Below, in pieces: positions 17,240-25,776 of a stretch of DNA of 64,000 nucleotides; the first letter of the stretch is position 1, and each line of letters opens with the position of its first letter. The position numbers and the translations under genes were made by a program. The stretch comes from JAJNBA01 sp035512775 (GTDB taxonomy: Bacteria > Actinomycetota > UBA4738 > HRBIN12). The notes beneath the pieces were generated by a model, which saw only the letters and a program-made list of their open reading frames with translations, did no database searches and had not been told where the DNA came from. The stretch covers positions 8,725 to 72,724 of the forward strand of contig DATKDI010000001.1 in assembly GCA_035512775.1 (NCBI GenBank), in the 5' to 3' direction.

Positions 17240-18540
17240 CGCGTGGCCTTCCCCTCCGAAACCATCAGGACCCCGTGCCGCACCGTGTGCCGGACCCGCC
17301 CGACCAGCTCTCGCCCGGTGAAGGCGCTGTTCCGCGACCTGGACACGAACGGCGGCTCGACCGTCCAGCGCTCCTCGGGGTCGAAGAGCACGAGGTTGGC
17401 GGGCCGTCCCGCCGCGATCGGGCCGCCATGGTCCCTCGCACCGATGAGGCGCGCCGGGGCTGAGGACAACGCTTCGAGCACCCGTGAGAGGCTGAGCAGG
17501 CCGGGGGCGACGAGCTCCGTCAACGCCGCCGCAAGCGCGGTCTCGAGCCCGATCGTGCCGTGGGGAGCGCGATCGAACTCTGCCTCCTTCTCCTCCACCG
17601 CATGCGGCGCATGGTCGGTGGCGATCGCATCGATCGTGCCGTCTGCGAGCCCCTCTCGGAGGGCATCCCGATCCTCCGCCGAACGGAGCGGGGGACTCAC
17701 CTTGAGGTTCGTGTCGTAGGTGCGGAGGTCCTCGTCGGTGAACACGAGGTGATGCGGCGTCACCTCCGCCGAGACCCGGAGGCCGTCGGCTTTCGCACGG
17801 CGCACCAGCTCCACCGATCGTGCGGAGGAGAGGTGGCAGATGTGCAGTCGTCCGCCGGTGAGGCGGGCCATCTCGATGTCGCGGAAGACGATCGCGTCCT
17901 CTGCGGCGGCCGGCTGCGCGGCCAGCCCCAGGGAGTAGGAGCTGATCCCCTCGTGCATCTGCTGGCCCGTCGAGAGCGAGGCGTCCTCGCAGTGATCCGC
18001 GAGGACCACGTCGTCGAACGCCCGGGCGTAGGTGAGCGCGTTCCGGAGCGTCCGCGCCGTGGGGACGCAGCGACCGTCGTCGCTGAACAGTCGGACGCCC
18101 GCCTCGACCATCTCGCCGATCTCGGCGAGGACCTCGCCTTCGAGACCCTTGGTGATCGCCCCGACCGGGAAGACGTCGGCGAGATCCGCGCGGGCGGCCG
18201 CGGCCCGGACCTCGGCGATCACGGATGCGTCATCGGCGACGGGGTCCGTGTTGGCCATCGGCGAGACCGCTGTGTAGCCACCGACCGCGGCCGCCCTCGT
18301 GCCGGTCTCGATGGTCTCCTTCTGCTCGAAGCCGGGCTCCCGGAGATGCGTGTGCATGTCCACCAGTCCCGGTGCGAGGACGAACCCGTCAGCATCGACG
18401 ATCTCCGCCGACGCCGCGTCGAGACCTCGGCCGACGTCGGCGACGACCCCGTCTCGCACGTGGACGTCCGCCACCTCGTCACGACCCGCCGCCGGATCCA
18501 CGACACGGGCTCCCCGGAAGAGCAATCCCTGGCTATCCAC
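17236..18540 (-). CDS. pyrC: Dihydroorotase
   Basis: 434 residues, class I type. It closes carbamoyl aspartate to dihydroorotate. The zinc-site DMHTHLREPG near residue 62, the substrate segment VGGYTAVSPMANTDP, the His region AEVTPHHLVFTD and the catalytic Asp in ATDHAPH are all present. It starts with GTG overlapping the end of pyrB by eight bases, and its stop overlaps the carA start by four. It is physically between pyrB and carA as in mycobacteria. Confidence 0.96.
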   Translation of the reverse strand: MDSQGLLFRGARVVDPAAGRDEVADVHVRDGVVADVGRGLDAASAEIVDADGFVLAPGLVDMHTHLREPGFEQKETIETGTRAAAVGGYTAVSPMANTDPVADDASVIAEVRAAAARADLADVFPVGAITKGLEGEVLAEIGEMVEAGVRLFSDDGRCVPTARTLRNALTYARAFDDVVLADHCEDASLSTGQQMHEGISSYSLGLAAQPAAAEDAIVFRDIEMARLTGGRLHICHLSSARSVELVRRAKADGLRVSAEVTPHHLVFTDEDLRTYDTNLKVSPPLRSAEDRDALREGLADGTIDAIATDHAPHAVEEKEAEFDRAPHGTIGLETALAAALTELVAPGLLSLSRVLEALSSAPARLIGARDHGGPIAAGRPANLVLFDPEERWTVEPPFVSRSRNSAFTGRELVGRVRHTVRHGVLMVSEGKATR

Positions 18541-19474
18541 CGGGCACCTCCTCGCCGGACTCTCCTCGACCGCCCACGAGCAGGTACAGGAGCGCCATGC
18601 GGACCGCGATGCCGTTCGTGACCTGGTCCTCGATCACGCTCTGGGGAAGGTCGGCGACATCGGAGTCGATCTCGACACCGCGATTCATGGGGCCGGGGTG
18701 CATGATCAGAGAACCCTCGGGGAGGAGCCCCACCCTCGAGCGGTTCAGCCCGAACAGCCGCGCGTACTCGCGCACGGACGGGAAGTACTCGAGGCGTTGT
18801 CGCTCCGTCTGCACCCGCAGCAGGTAGCACACGTCGAGTTTCGGCAGTACCTCGTCGACGTCGTGACTGACCTGGACCCCCCACACCGGGGCGTCAGGCG
18901 GGATCAGCGTGGCCGGACCCACCAGGGTCACGTCGGCGCCCATCTTCACCAGGCCGAAGGACAGCGACCGCGCGACCCGCGAGTGCAGCACATCGCCCAC
19001 GATCGCCACGCGCAGCCCTTCCAGCCGGCCGAGACGTTCACGCATCGTGTACAGGTCGAGGAGCGCCTGCGTCGGATGCTCGTGTGTGCCGTCCCCGGCA
19101 TTGAGCACATGCCCGCGGACCCACTTCGTCAGCTGGTACGGAGAACCGGAGGACGAGTGCCGGATCACGATCGCGTCGGCGCCCATCGCCTGCAGGGTGA
19201 GGGCCGTGTCCTTGAGGGATTCCCCTTTCGAGACGCTCGAGCCGCCGGAGGCGAAGTTGATCACGTCGGCCGACAAGCGCTTCGCAGCTAACTCGAAGGA
19301 GATCCGCGTCCGCGTGGAGTTCTCGTAGAAGAGGTTCACGACCGTCCGTCCGCGCAGGGCGGGGACCTTCTTGATCACCCGGGTGCCCACCTCGCGGAAG
19401 GACTCGGCCGTATCGAGGATGCGGACCACGTCCTCCGCGGTCACGTCGTGCATCGACAGCAGATGCTCGTTCAC
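18533..19474 (-). CDS. pyrB: Aspartate carbamoyltransferase catalytic subunit
   Basis: 313 residues. It joins carbamoyl phosphate to aspartate. The carbamoyl-phosphate loop is FYENSTRTRISFELAAKRL, the second signature is HPTQALLDLYTM, and the aspartate loop lies in the C-terminal half (MHPGPMNRG). No pyrI regulatory subunit is present, so feedback control would have to come from PyrR and from CarB allostery. It overlaps pyrR by four bases (ATGA). Confidence 0.96.
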   Translation of the reverse strand: MNEHLLSMHDVTAEDVVRILDTAESFREVGTRVIKKVPALRGRTVVNLFYENSTRTRISFELAAKRLSADVINFASGGSSVSKGESLKDTALTLQAMGADAIVIRHSSSGSPYQLTKWVRGHVLNAGDGTHEHPTQALLDLYTMRERLGRLEGLRVAIVGDVLHSRVARSLSFGLVKMGADVTLVGPATLIPPDAPVWGVQVSHDVDEVLPKLDVCYLLRVQTERQRLEYFPSVREYARLFGLNRSRVGLLPEGSLIMHPGPMNRGVEIDSDVADLPQSVIEDQVTNGIAVRMALLYLLVGGRGESGEEVPGG

Positions 19475-20052
19475 GCGCTCTCCTCTCGACCGGCGACGGC
19501 CGGGGACTCCGTGAGCGTCGGTCCCGTCGATCCTTCCTGGACGACGGCACCGTCCTCGCCGTCGACCTCGGTGACCATCACGCGGACGTCGTCCCCGTGC
19601 TGGGTGGGCACGTTCTTCCCCACGAAGTCCGCTCGGATCGGCAGCTCGCGGTGTCCCCGGTCGACCAGGACAGCGAGGCGGATCCGGCGGGGCCTCCCGA
19701 GGTCCATCAGCGCGTCCATCGCCGCGCGGATCGTGCGACCCGTATAGAGGACGTCGTCGACCAACACCACCGTGCGGCCGGTGACGTCGAACGGGATCCT
19801 CGTCTCGTGGACCTCCGGCGCCTCCGCGGTGAGACCGATGTCGTCGCGATAGAAGCTGATGTCCAAGACGCCGACCGGGACCTCCGCATCCTCGATCTTG
19901 GCGATCTCACGCGACAGGCGGAAGGCGAGGTGGTCCCCTCGATCGGCGATCCCCACGAGCACCAAGCCGTCGGTTCGTTCCCGCTCGACGATCTCGTGGG
20001 CGATCCGGGCCAGCGCCCGTCGCACGTCGTCGGGGGCGAGGATCCTGCTCAT
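19471..20052 (-). CDS. pyrR: Pyrimidine operon regulator / uracil phosphoribosyltransferase-like PyrR
   Basis: 193 residues from ATG 20052. The start is fixed by GAGGAGG about nine bases upstream, and conserved sequence begins at once (SRILAPDDVRRAL). The PRPP-binding motif is VVLVDDVLYTGRTIRAA. PyrR binds pyr mRNA when UMP is high and also has weak uracil phosphoribosyltransferase activity. The C-terminal 30 residues (about 163-193) are an extra acidic tail. It is the first gene of the pyr operon, and its own leader carries a PyrR-binding-loop match and a hairpin covering its ribosome binding site. Confidence 0.95.
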   Translation of the reverse strand: MSRILAPDDVRRALARIAHEIVERERTDGLVLVGIADRGDHLAFRLSREIAKIEDAEVPVGVLDISFYRDDIGLTAEAPEVHETRIPFDVTGRTVVLVDDVLYTGRTIRAAMDALMDLGRPRRIRLAVLVDRGHRELPIRADFVGKNVPTQHGDDVRVMVTEVDGEDGAVVQEGSTGPTLTESPAVAGREESA

Positions 20053-20059
20053 ACGGGAA

Positions 20060-20085
20060 CGCCTCCTCGAGCAGGCGAGGAGGCG
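20060..20085 (-). promoter_or_regulatory. Hairpin sequestering the pyrR ribosome binding site
   Basis: On the minus strand CGCCTCCTCG (20076-20085) pairs perfectly with CGAGGAGGCG (20060-20069) around a six-base loop. The 3' arm contains the GAGGAGG Shine-Dalgarno sequence of pyrR, seven bases before its ATG. When folded it should block ribosome access. No U-run follows, so it is not an intrinsic terminator. Control at the level of translation would match what is proposed for mycobacterial PyrR. Confidence 0.7.
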
Positions 20086-20117
20086 CGCAGGTTGTGCAGC
20101 ATCGGTTGGCTCCCTTC

Positions 20118-20135
20118 CCGGCCTCACGGGACCGG
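20118..20135 (-). promoter_or_regulatory. PyrR-binding loop in the pyr leader
   Basis: The minus strand reads GGTCCCGTGAGGCC at 20120-20133, which fits the PyrR loop consensus ARUCCNGNGAGGYU. Its closing A-U pair is replaced by G-C. A CCGG/CCGG stem (20132-20135 with 20118-20121) closes it. It lies about 65 bases upstream of the pyrR start, between the candidate promoter and the hairpin that hides the ribosome binding site. Confidence 0.65.
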
Positions 20136-20158
20136 ACTTAAAGGGGAAGTTCCGTCAC

Positions 20159-20187
20159 AGGATACCCCGGCAGCGGCGGCCGAGCAA
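20159..20187 (-). promoter_or_regulatory. Candidate promoter of the pyr operon
   Basis: On the minus strand TTGCTC (20182-20187) is followed after 17 bases by TATCCT (20159-20164). Transcription would start near 20152 and give a leader of about 100 bases containing the PyrR loop and the masking hairpin. The -35 box is weak and the assignment rests on spacing and position. Confidence 0.5.
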
Positions 20188-20257
20188 CGAGGGAGCGCCG
20201 GTCGGTCACGGGGCCCGGCGTACACTATGGACATCGGACGGACAAGGAGCGTTGGAG

Positions 20258-20503
20258 ATGCCTGATTGGGGATGGATCGTACTCGCGGTGGCCGTCGTCT
20301 TCGGCGCCAGCAAGTTGCCCGACATCGCGCGGAACCTCGGCCGATCGTCGGGCGAGTTCAAGAAGGGTCTCAAAGAGGGCAACGAGGTCGCCGACGACAT
20401 GGAGACGGAGGAGCCGCCCGCCTCGGGCGCGGGACCAGCCCCCGCCGCGCCGCCGCCCGGGCTCGCTTCGGACGGTGACGAGCGCCGGGAAACGACCCTC
20501 TAG
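20258..20503 (+). CDS. tatA: Twin-arginine translocase subunit TatA
   Basis: 81 residues and one of only two plus-strand genes. It begins MPDWGWIVLAVAVVFGASK, a short membrane segment, followed by LPDIARNLGRSSGEFKKG, the amphipathic helix with the conserved LP and F residues. An acidic then Pro/Ala-rich tail follows. TatA oligomers form the pore for folded Tat substrates. AAGGAG at 20244-20249 lies eight bases before ATG. TACACT at 20220-20225 may be its -10 box. The stop codon overlaps that of convergent nusB. No tatB or tatC is near. Confidence 0.93.
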   Translation: MPDWGWIVLAVAVVFGASKLPDIARNLGRSSGEFKKGLKEGNEVADDMETEEPPASGAGPAPAAPPPGLASDGDERRETTL

Positions 20504-20925
20504 CCCCTGCCCGGATCCTCGGCCGCCGCGGGCCGCAGCTCACTCGCGATCTTCCCGAGGATCCCGTTCACGAACCTCGGCGCTCCCTCCGCGGACAGGT
20601 CTGTCGCCGCCTCCACCGCCTCACTGATGGCCACGGACGGGGGGATGTCGGGGCGGTGACAGAGCTCGTGCACGGCGACGCGCAGGATCGTCCGATCGAG
20701 CGCCGCCATGCGCGACACCGTCCATCCCTCCGAGTGCTCCTCGAGGAGCAGATCGATCTCCGGGAGATGCTCGTCCACGCCATCGACGAGCTCGGCGGTG
20801 AACGGCGAGAGGAGACGGCCGGCGTCGATCCACTCCGCGAGCACCACGGTGGGGTCCGCGTCGGTGACGTCCGACTGGTAGAGGATGTCGATCGCGTGCC
20901 GGCGAGCGTCGCGCCGCGACGTCAC
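20500..20925 (-). CDS. nusB: Transcription antitermination factor NusB
   Basis: 141 residues. It is an all-helical RNA-binding protein of the rRNA antitermination complex with NusE. RRDARRHAIDILYQSDVT at the N-terminus and AISEAVEAATDLSAEGAPRF plus VNGILG near the C-terminus are the family blocks. It overlaps efp by four bases (ATGA), giving the common efp-nusB order upstream of the pyr operon. It converges on tatA with overlapping stop codons and no visible terminator. Confidence 0.95.
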   Translation of the reverse strand: MTSRRDARRHAIDILYQSDVTDADPTVVLAEWIDAGRLLSPFTAELVDGVDEHLPEIDLLLEEHSEGWTVSRMAALDRTILRVAVHELCHRPDIPPSVAISEAVEAATDLSAEGAPRFVNGILGKIASELRPAAAEDPGRG

Positions 20926-21488
20926 GCCTTCACGCGCTCGATGTACTCGCCCGAGCGCGTGTCCACCTTGACCCGATCGCCTTCCTCGACGAACAGTGGA
21001 ACCTGCACCACGACACCGGTCTCGAGCGTCGCCGGCTTGAGCGCGTTCGTGCGTGTGTCGCCCTTGGCAGCCGGATCCGTGTTGGTCACGGCGAGCACCA
21101 TCGACGCGGGGAGGTCGACCGAGATCGGGACGCCCTGATGGGTGGCGATGGTGGCCTGACCACCTTCGGTGACGTAGCGACCCGCCTCACCCACCACGGT
21201 GCCGGGGACGTGCACCTGCTCGTAGCTCTGGAGATCCATGAAGACCAGATCGGGGCCGTCCGCGTAGAGGTATTGCATCTCCTTGCGCTCGACGATCGCG
21301 AGCCCCACCTTGACGCCGGCGTTGAACGTCTTGTCCGCCACCGCGCCCGTCTTCACGTTGCGGAGCTTGGTGCGGACGAAGGCGCCACCCTTCCCGGGCT
21401 TCACGTGCTGGAACTCGACGACCTGGAACAGGGTGCCGTCGAGCTCCAGGGTCATCCCGTTCTTGAGGTCATTGGTAGAGACGCTCAT
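20922..21488 (-). CDS. efp: Translation elongation factor P
   Basis: 188 residues, standard length. It relieves ribosome stalling at proline runs. It has a KOW-like domain with the acceptor-loop lysine in HVKPGKGGAFVRTK, followed by two OB domains ending VKVDTRSGEYIERVK. No EpmA/EpmB or rhamnosylation partner is in the window. The loop Lys context resembles other actinobacterial EF-P. It lies seven bases after the pepQ-like gene and overlaps nusB by four bases. Confidence 0.97.
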   Translation of the reverse strand: MSVSTNDLKNGMTLELDGTLFQVVEFQHVKPGKGGAFVRTKLRNVKTGAVADKTFNAGVKVGLAIVERKEMQYLYADGPDLVFMDLQSYEQVHVPGTVVGEAGRYVTEGGQATIATHQGVPISVDLPASMVLAVTNTDPAAKGDTRTNALKPATLETGVVVQVPLFVEEGDRVKVDTRSGEYIERVKA

Positions 21489-21495
21489 CCCATCG

Positions 21496-22560
21496 CTACA
21501 GCTCGATCAGCTCTCGCGTGGAGACGCCGAGTACGCTCGGCCCCTCCTCCGTGACCTCGACGGCATCCTCGATCCGTACCCCGCCCATGCCGGGGAGGTA
21601 GATACCCGGCTCGACGGTGACCACCGCGCCCACCGGAAGGACGTCCTCACCATCGCGACGGAGCGAGGGGCCTTCGTGGATCTCGAGACCGACGCCGTGA
21701 CCGAGGCCGTGCGTGAAGCGGTCCCCGTACCCGGCGTCGTCGATCACGCGTCGAGCCGCCCGGTCCACGTCACCGCCGGAGACGCCCGGGCGGAGCGCGT
21801 CGATCCCCGCCTGCTGGGCCGCGGCCACGAGGTCGTGCACCTTGCGGAGTTCCGACACCGGCTCGCCGAAGGCCACCGTCCGCGTCATGTCGGCGTGATA
21901 CCCGCCGACAAGCGCACCGAAGTCCATCTTGATCACGTCGCCTTCTGAGAGCGCGCGATGACACGGCTGGTGGTGCGGTTCGGCTGCGTGCTCACCGAAG
22001 GCGACGATCGGATCGAACGATAGAGCGTCGGCCCCGTGTCTCGCCATGGCCAGCTCGAGCTGCGCGCCCGCCTGCCTCTCCGTGATCCCGACGACGAGCA
22101 GATCGAGGATGTCCTCGAAGGCCCCGTCGGTGGCCTCTTGCGCCGACCGGAGCAGCGCGATCTCTTCGGCGTCCTTGGCCCACCGCAGTCGCTCAACCTC
22201 CTCGTCGATCCCCCTCAGCTCTACCCCGTCGAAAGCCTCCTGCCATCGCTCGAGCTGCGCCACGGTGACCGCATGCCGTTCGAAGCCGAGCCGGCCGACC
22301 CCGAGGCGCTGGATGTGGTCCAGGACGGCCCCCGCGGGATCCTCCATCGAGGCCACTCGGTCCAGGTCGGGCACCTCGCGCCGGGCCTGCTCCCCGTATC
22401 GACCGTCCGTGATGAACACCGACTCCGCAGGGCTGAGGAGCGCCGTCGCCCACGAGCCGGTGAACCCCGTGAGGTAGCGGACGTTCGCGAGCTTCGTCAC
22501 GAGGAACGCGTCGACGTCGAGCTCCGCACAGCGCTGGGTCAGCAGGTTCCTTCTCGTCAC
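21496..22560 (-). CDS. pepQ: Xaa-Pro aminopeptidase (M24 family)
   Basis: 354 residues from GTG 22560, which shares GTGA with the aroQ stop; a GTG three codons earlier is possible. The creatinase-like N-terminal domain (VRYLTGFTGSWATALL) precedes the pita-bread metallopeptidase domain. Metal ligands are visible: the Asp pair in MDFGALVGGYHADMTR, the His in HGLGHGVGLEIHEGP, and Glu residues in VTVEPGIYLPG and GGVRIED. It releases N-terminal residues before proline. The aroQ-pepQ-efp order is conserved in Actinomycetota and Firmicutes. Confidence 0.93.
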   Translation of the reverse strand: MTRRNLLTQRCAELDVDAFLVTKLANVRYLTGFTGSWATALLSPAESVFITDGRYGEQARREVPDLDRVASMEDPAGAVLDHIQRLGVGRLGFERHAVTVAQLERWQEAFDGVELRGIDEEVERLRWAKDAEEIALLRSAQEATDGAFEDILDLLVVGITERQAGAQLELAMARHGADALSFDPIVAFGEHAAEPHHQPCHRALSEGDVIKMDFGALVGGYHADMTRTVAFGEPVSELRKVHDLVAAAQQAGIDALRPGVSGGDVDRAARRVIDDAGYGDRFTHGLGHGVGLEIHEGPSLRRDGEDVLPVGAVVTVEPGIYLPGMGGVRIEDAVEVTEEGPSVLGVSTRELIEL

Positions 22561-22988
22561 GTGATCCACGGCATCGCCTCCAGAGCGAGATGATAGCCAC
22601 CGGCCCCGAGGCCGATGATGGACGCGCGGCAGACGTCGCTCACCACGGATCGGTGACGGAAGTCCTCGCGCGCCTGGGTGTTGGACATGTGCACCTCGAT
22701 CACGGGGAGGCCGCTGGCCTCGACCGCATCGCGGAGTGCGTAGGAGTAGTGCGTCAGCGCGCCCGGATTGATCACGATCGCGCCGACACCCTCAGCGGCA
22801 GCGCCGAGCAGCCAGCCCACCAGATCTCCCTCGTGATCGGACTGCCGCCAGGCGACCTCGTGGCCCAGGCCCGCGCCGCGCTCCCCCACGGAGCCCATGA
22901 TGTCCTCCAGGCTCTCGGAGCCGTACAGGGACTGATCTCGGCGTCCGAGGGCTCCGAGGTTCGGACCGAACAGGAACAGCACCTTCAT
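22557..22988 (-). CDS. aroQ: 3-dehydroquinate dehydratase, type II
   Basis: 143 residues, normal for the dodecameric type II enzyme. It dehydrates 3-dehydroquinate to 3-dehydroshikimate. FGPNLGALGRRDQSLYG holds the catalytic Tyr and Arg; the usual NGPNLNLLG start is slightly altered (F for the first N, GA for NL). INPGALTHYSYALRDA binds substrate, and IEVHMSN carries the catalytic His. ATG 22988 overlaps the aroB stop by four bases. Confidence 0.94.
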   Translation of the reverse strand: MKVLFLFGPNLGALGRRDQSLYGSESLEDIMGSVGERGAGLGHEVAWRQSDHEGDLVGWLLGAAAEGVGAIVINPGALTHYSYALRDAVEASGLPVIEVHMSNTQAREDFRHRSVVSDVCRASIIGLGAGGYHLALEAMPWIT

Positions 22989-24061
22989 GCTGGGGCTCCC
23001 ATCTCGTGCAGGACGGATCGCACCTCCTCGTCCGACACATCGTCCACGACGACGGGACGGCCGACTTCTTCCAGGAGCACGAATCTCACTCCACCCCGAT
23101 ATTTCTTGTCCAGGCGGAGGCATCGCCGCACGTCCTCCGCGGGCGGCAGGGTCCCGTCGGGGTCCAGTCCGAGGGATCGAAGCAGCCGGATCGTTCGCGC
23201 CGAGAGACCCGGCGCGAGACCTCGCGACTCCGCCAGGGACGCTGCGAAGACCATCCCCAGAGCGACCGCCTCTCCGTGGGTCCGGCCCCGGAACGCGTCC
23301 AGCCTCTCCAACGCGTGGCCGAGCGTGTGGCCGTAGTTGAGGACCAGCCGGGCGCTCGCGTCCCGTTCGTCCTCCGCGACGATCCGTGCCTTGGCCGCGA
23401 CGCACCGGGCGACCACGTCCTCCATCACGACCGTGTCGCGGGCGACGACCGGACCGGGATCGCTCTCCAGGAGTGCGAGGAGCTTCTCGTCGAGCGTGAG
23501 CGCGTACTTCGCCACCTCGGCCAGCCCGGATCGGTAGTCCCGCTCGGCGAGGGTCGCGAGGACGTCGATGTCGGCGAGAACGGCGAGCGGCTGCGCGAAC
23601 GTTCCGACGAGGTTCTTCCCCTCCGGCAGGTTCACCGCCGACTTGCCCCCGATCGCCGCGTCCACCTGCGCGGTCAGCGTCGTGGGGATCTGGATGAACG
23701 GGATCCCTCGCATGTACGTGGAAGCCACGAAGCCCGCCAGGTCCCCCACGGCGCCACCGCCCAGCGCGAGGATCACGTCGTCTCGATGTGCCTCGCGTCC
23801 CGCCAGCTGCCGCAGGAGGCTCTCGTAGCCCTTGAGAGACTTCGCCACCTCTCCCGACGGGACGAGGAGGAGCACCGAAGCGAGACCGCGATCCTCGATC
23901 GCCTTCGCGAGCGGCTCGTGATGGAGATCCGAGACCGCCCGATCCGACACGACGAACGCCGTCGTCGCTCCCGGCAGATCGGGCAGGTACTCGTGCGCGT
24001 CTCCGATGATCCCCGGCCCGATCGTCACCTCGTAGGGATGTCCCGGCACCGGGACGGTCAC
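22985..24061 (-). CDS. aroB: 3-dehydroquinate synthase
   Basis: 358 residues from GTG 24061, which shares GTGA with the aroK stop; reading further upstream runs through aroK in another frame. It converts DAHP to 3-dehydroquinate using NAD and a metal. GGGAVGDLAGFVASTYMRG, IPTTLTAQVDAAIGGKSAVN and NYGHTLGHALE provide the nucleotide and metal sites. It is the third gene of the aroC-aroK-aroB-aroQ run. Confidence 0.96.
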   Translation of the reverse strand: MTVPVPGHPYEVTIGPGIIGDAHEYLPDLPGATTAFVVSDRAVSDLHHEPLAKAIEDRGLASVLLLVPSGEVAKSLKGYESLLRQLAGREAHRDDVILALGGGAVGDLAGFVASTYMRGIPFIQIPTTLTAQVDAAIGGKSAVNLPEGKNLVGTFAQPLAVLADIDVLATLAERDYRSGLAEVAKYALTLDEKLLALLESDPGPVVARDTVVMEDVVARCVAAKARIVAEDERDASARLVLNYGHTLGHALERLDAFRGRTHGEAVALGMVFAASLAESRGLAPGLSARTIRLLRSLGLDPDGTLPPAEDVRRCLRLDKKYRGGVRFVLLEEVGRPVVVDDVSDEEVRSVLHEMGAPA

Positions 24062-24555
24062 ACGGACCAACGGAGCTCCTCGACGATCGCGTCCGCCACG
24101 GTTGCCGGATCGCCGCTCGCATCGACCACATGGGCGGCGAACTCGCGATACAGAGGTCCCCGCGAGGCGAGCAGACGTTCGAGGTCTCCTTCCTGCCTGA
24201 TCAACGGCCGATCCTTCGCGGGCTCCACGCGGCGGCGCAGCTCTTCGAGCGGCACGTCCAGGTACACCGCCACGCCTGTGTTCCGCAGCGTGATCCGGTT
24301 GGCGGGTTCGAGCACCACGCCGCCACCGCACGCGACCACGGCCGGGTCCTGCATCGACGCCTTCACGAGGGCCGCGGCCTCCAGCGCTCGGAAGGCGGCC
24401 TCACCCTCGTCCCGGAAGATGTCGGTGACCGCCGCCCCCGCCGCCCGCTCGATCTCCGAATCGAGGTCCACGAATGGAACGCCGAGGCGCCCCGCAAGCT
24501 CTCGGCCCACGGTGGACTTGCCGGCCCCCGGCATACCCACGAGATAGACGATCAC
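24058..24555 (-). CDS. aroK: Shikimate kinase
   Basis: 165 residues from GTG 24555, sharing GTGA with the aroC stop. It phosphorylates shikimate at the 3-hydroxyl. The Walker A motif is GMPGAGKSTVG. DLDSEIE carries the shikimate-binding Asp, CGGGVV the Gly-rich loop, and RPLI the lid arginine. The nested overlaps on both sides suggest tight stoichiometric translation with aroC and aroB. Confidence 0.95.
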   Translation of the reverse strand: MIVYLVGMPGAGKSTVGRELAGRLGVPFVDLDSEIERAAGAAVTDIFRDEGEAAFRALEAAALVKASMQDPAVVACGGGVVLEPANRITLRNTGVAVYLDVPLEELRRRVEPAKDRPLIRQEGDLERLLASRGPLYREFAAHVVDASGDPATVADAIVEELRWSV

Positions 24556-25706
24556 GGCAGCGCCCCCACGAACGCGTCCAGGTTGCGCCGTGTCTCCGGG
24601 AGCGAGTCTCCCCCGAACTTCTCCATGAGCGCGTTCGCGAGCTCGAACGCCACGACCGCTTCGCCGACCACGCCCCCGGCGGGCACCGCGCAGACGTCGG
24701 TCCGCTGCTTGATCGCGACGGCGTCCTGGCCCGTCGCCAGGTCGACGGTCGCGAGCGCCTTCGGCAGGCTCGAGAAGGGCTTCATCGCGGCCCGGACGCG
24801 GATCGGCTGCCCGGTGCTCATCCCTCCCTCGATCCCTCCCGCGCGCGCCGTCGCCCGGGCGATCCGGCCTTCGCGCCGCACGATCTCGTCGTGCGCAGTC
24901 GAGCCGTACCGTGCGGCCGACGCGAATCCATCGCCGATCCCGACGCCCTTGACCGACTGGATACTCATCAACCCGAGTGCGAGGCGCGCGTCGAGCTTCC
25001 GGTCGTAGTGCACGTGCGAGCCGAGTCCAGGCGGGCACCCGTAGGCGATCACCTCGAACTCGCCCCCCACCGTGTCCCTCGCCTTCCGGACCCGGTCGAT
25101 CTCGGCGACCATCTTCTCCGCCGCGGCATCGTCGAAGCAGCGCACCGGCGAGGCGTCCACGGCGTCCAGGTCCTCCGGTGCCGGCAGGCGGCCGGATGCG
25201 CGCGCGGTCACCTTCCCGATGCGGACGACGTGCGAGACGATCCGGATCTCCAGCTCCGCGAGGAAGGCCTTGCAGACGGCGCCGATCGCCACCCGGGCCG
25301 CCGTCTCACGCGCGCTCGCACGCTCCAAGACGTTGCGGACATCGTCGAACCCGTACTTCATCGCTCCCGCGAGGTCGGCATGACCGGGGCGTGGCCTCGT
25401 GAGCCGGTCGGCCGGATCGTCCTGCCCCTCCACGGCCATGAGGTCCCGGTACTTCGTCTCCCACTCGTTGTTGGGGATCGTGATCGCGATCGGCGAACCG
25501 AGGGTCCTTCCGTGACGGACGCCGCTCAGGATGTCGACGGCATCGGTCTCCAGGCGTTGCCGCCCACCGCGTCCGTGCCCGTGGCGACGCCGAGCGAGCT
25601 CCGCCGCGATCTCCTTGGATGCCACGGGCACGGCCGCCGGCATGCCTTCGAGGATGGCCGCCAGCGCCTTCCCGTGAGACTCCCCGGCGGTGAGCATCCT
25701 GAGCAC
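24552..25706 (-). CDS. aroC: Chorismate synthase
   Basis: 384 residues. It converts EPSP to chorismate with reduced FMN. The three family signatures are present: GESHGKALAAILEGMPA at the N-terminus, RPRPGHADLAGAMKYG near 107, and RASARETAARVA near 130, with RTDVCAVPA toward the C-terminus. It is the first gene of the downstream shikimate block, separated from the pilus locus by about 105 bases with two strong hairpins, so it probably has its own promoter there, although none stands out. Confidence 0.97.
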   Translation of the reverse strand: MLRMLTAGESHGKALAAILEGMPAAVPVASKEIAAELARRRHGHGRGGRQRLETDAVDILSGVRHGRTLGSPIAITIPNNEWETKYRDLMAVEGQDDPADRLTRPRPGHADLAGAMKYGFDDVRNVLERASARETAARVAIGAVCKAFLAELEIRIVSHVVRIGKVTARASGRLPAPEDLDAVDASPVRCFDDAAAEKMVAEIDRVRKARDTVGGEFEVIAYGCPPGLGSHVHYDRKLDARLALGLMSIQSVKGVGIGDGFASAARYGSTAHDEIVRREGRIARATARAGGIEGGMSTGQPIRVRAAMKPFSSLPKALATVDLATGQDAVAIKQRTDVCAVPAGGVVGEAVVAFELANALMEKFGGDSLPETRRNLDAFVGALP

Positions 25707-25746
25707 GGAAGCATCGTATCGGACCCCATCACGCCGACCTGAGGGT

Positions 25747-25774
25747 GCGGGGGCGGCGCAAGCGCCGCCCCCGC
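25747..25774 (-). terminator. Strong stem-loop between pilus locus and aroC
   Basis: A 13-base arm GCGGGGGCGGCGC pairs perfectly with 25762-25774 around a two-base loop (effectively a CAAG tetraloop). It lies about 40 bases past the PilP-like stop on the minus strand. No U-tract follows, so it could be a Rho-independent-like pause site or a barrier protecting the upstream mRNA. Confidence 0.65.
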
Positions 25775-25776
25775 GA

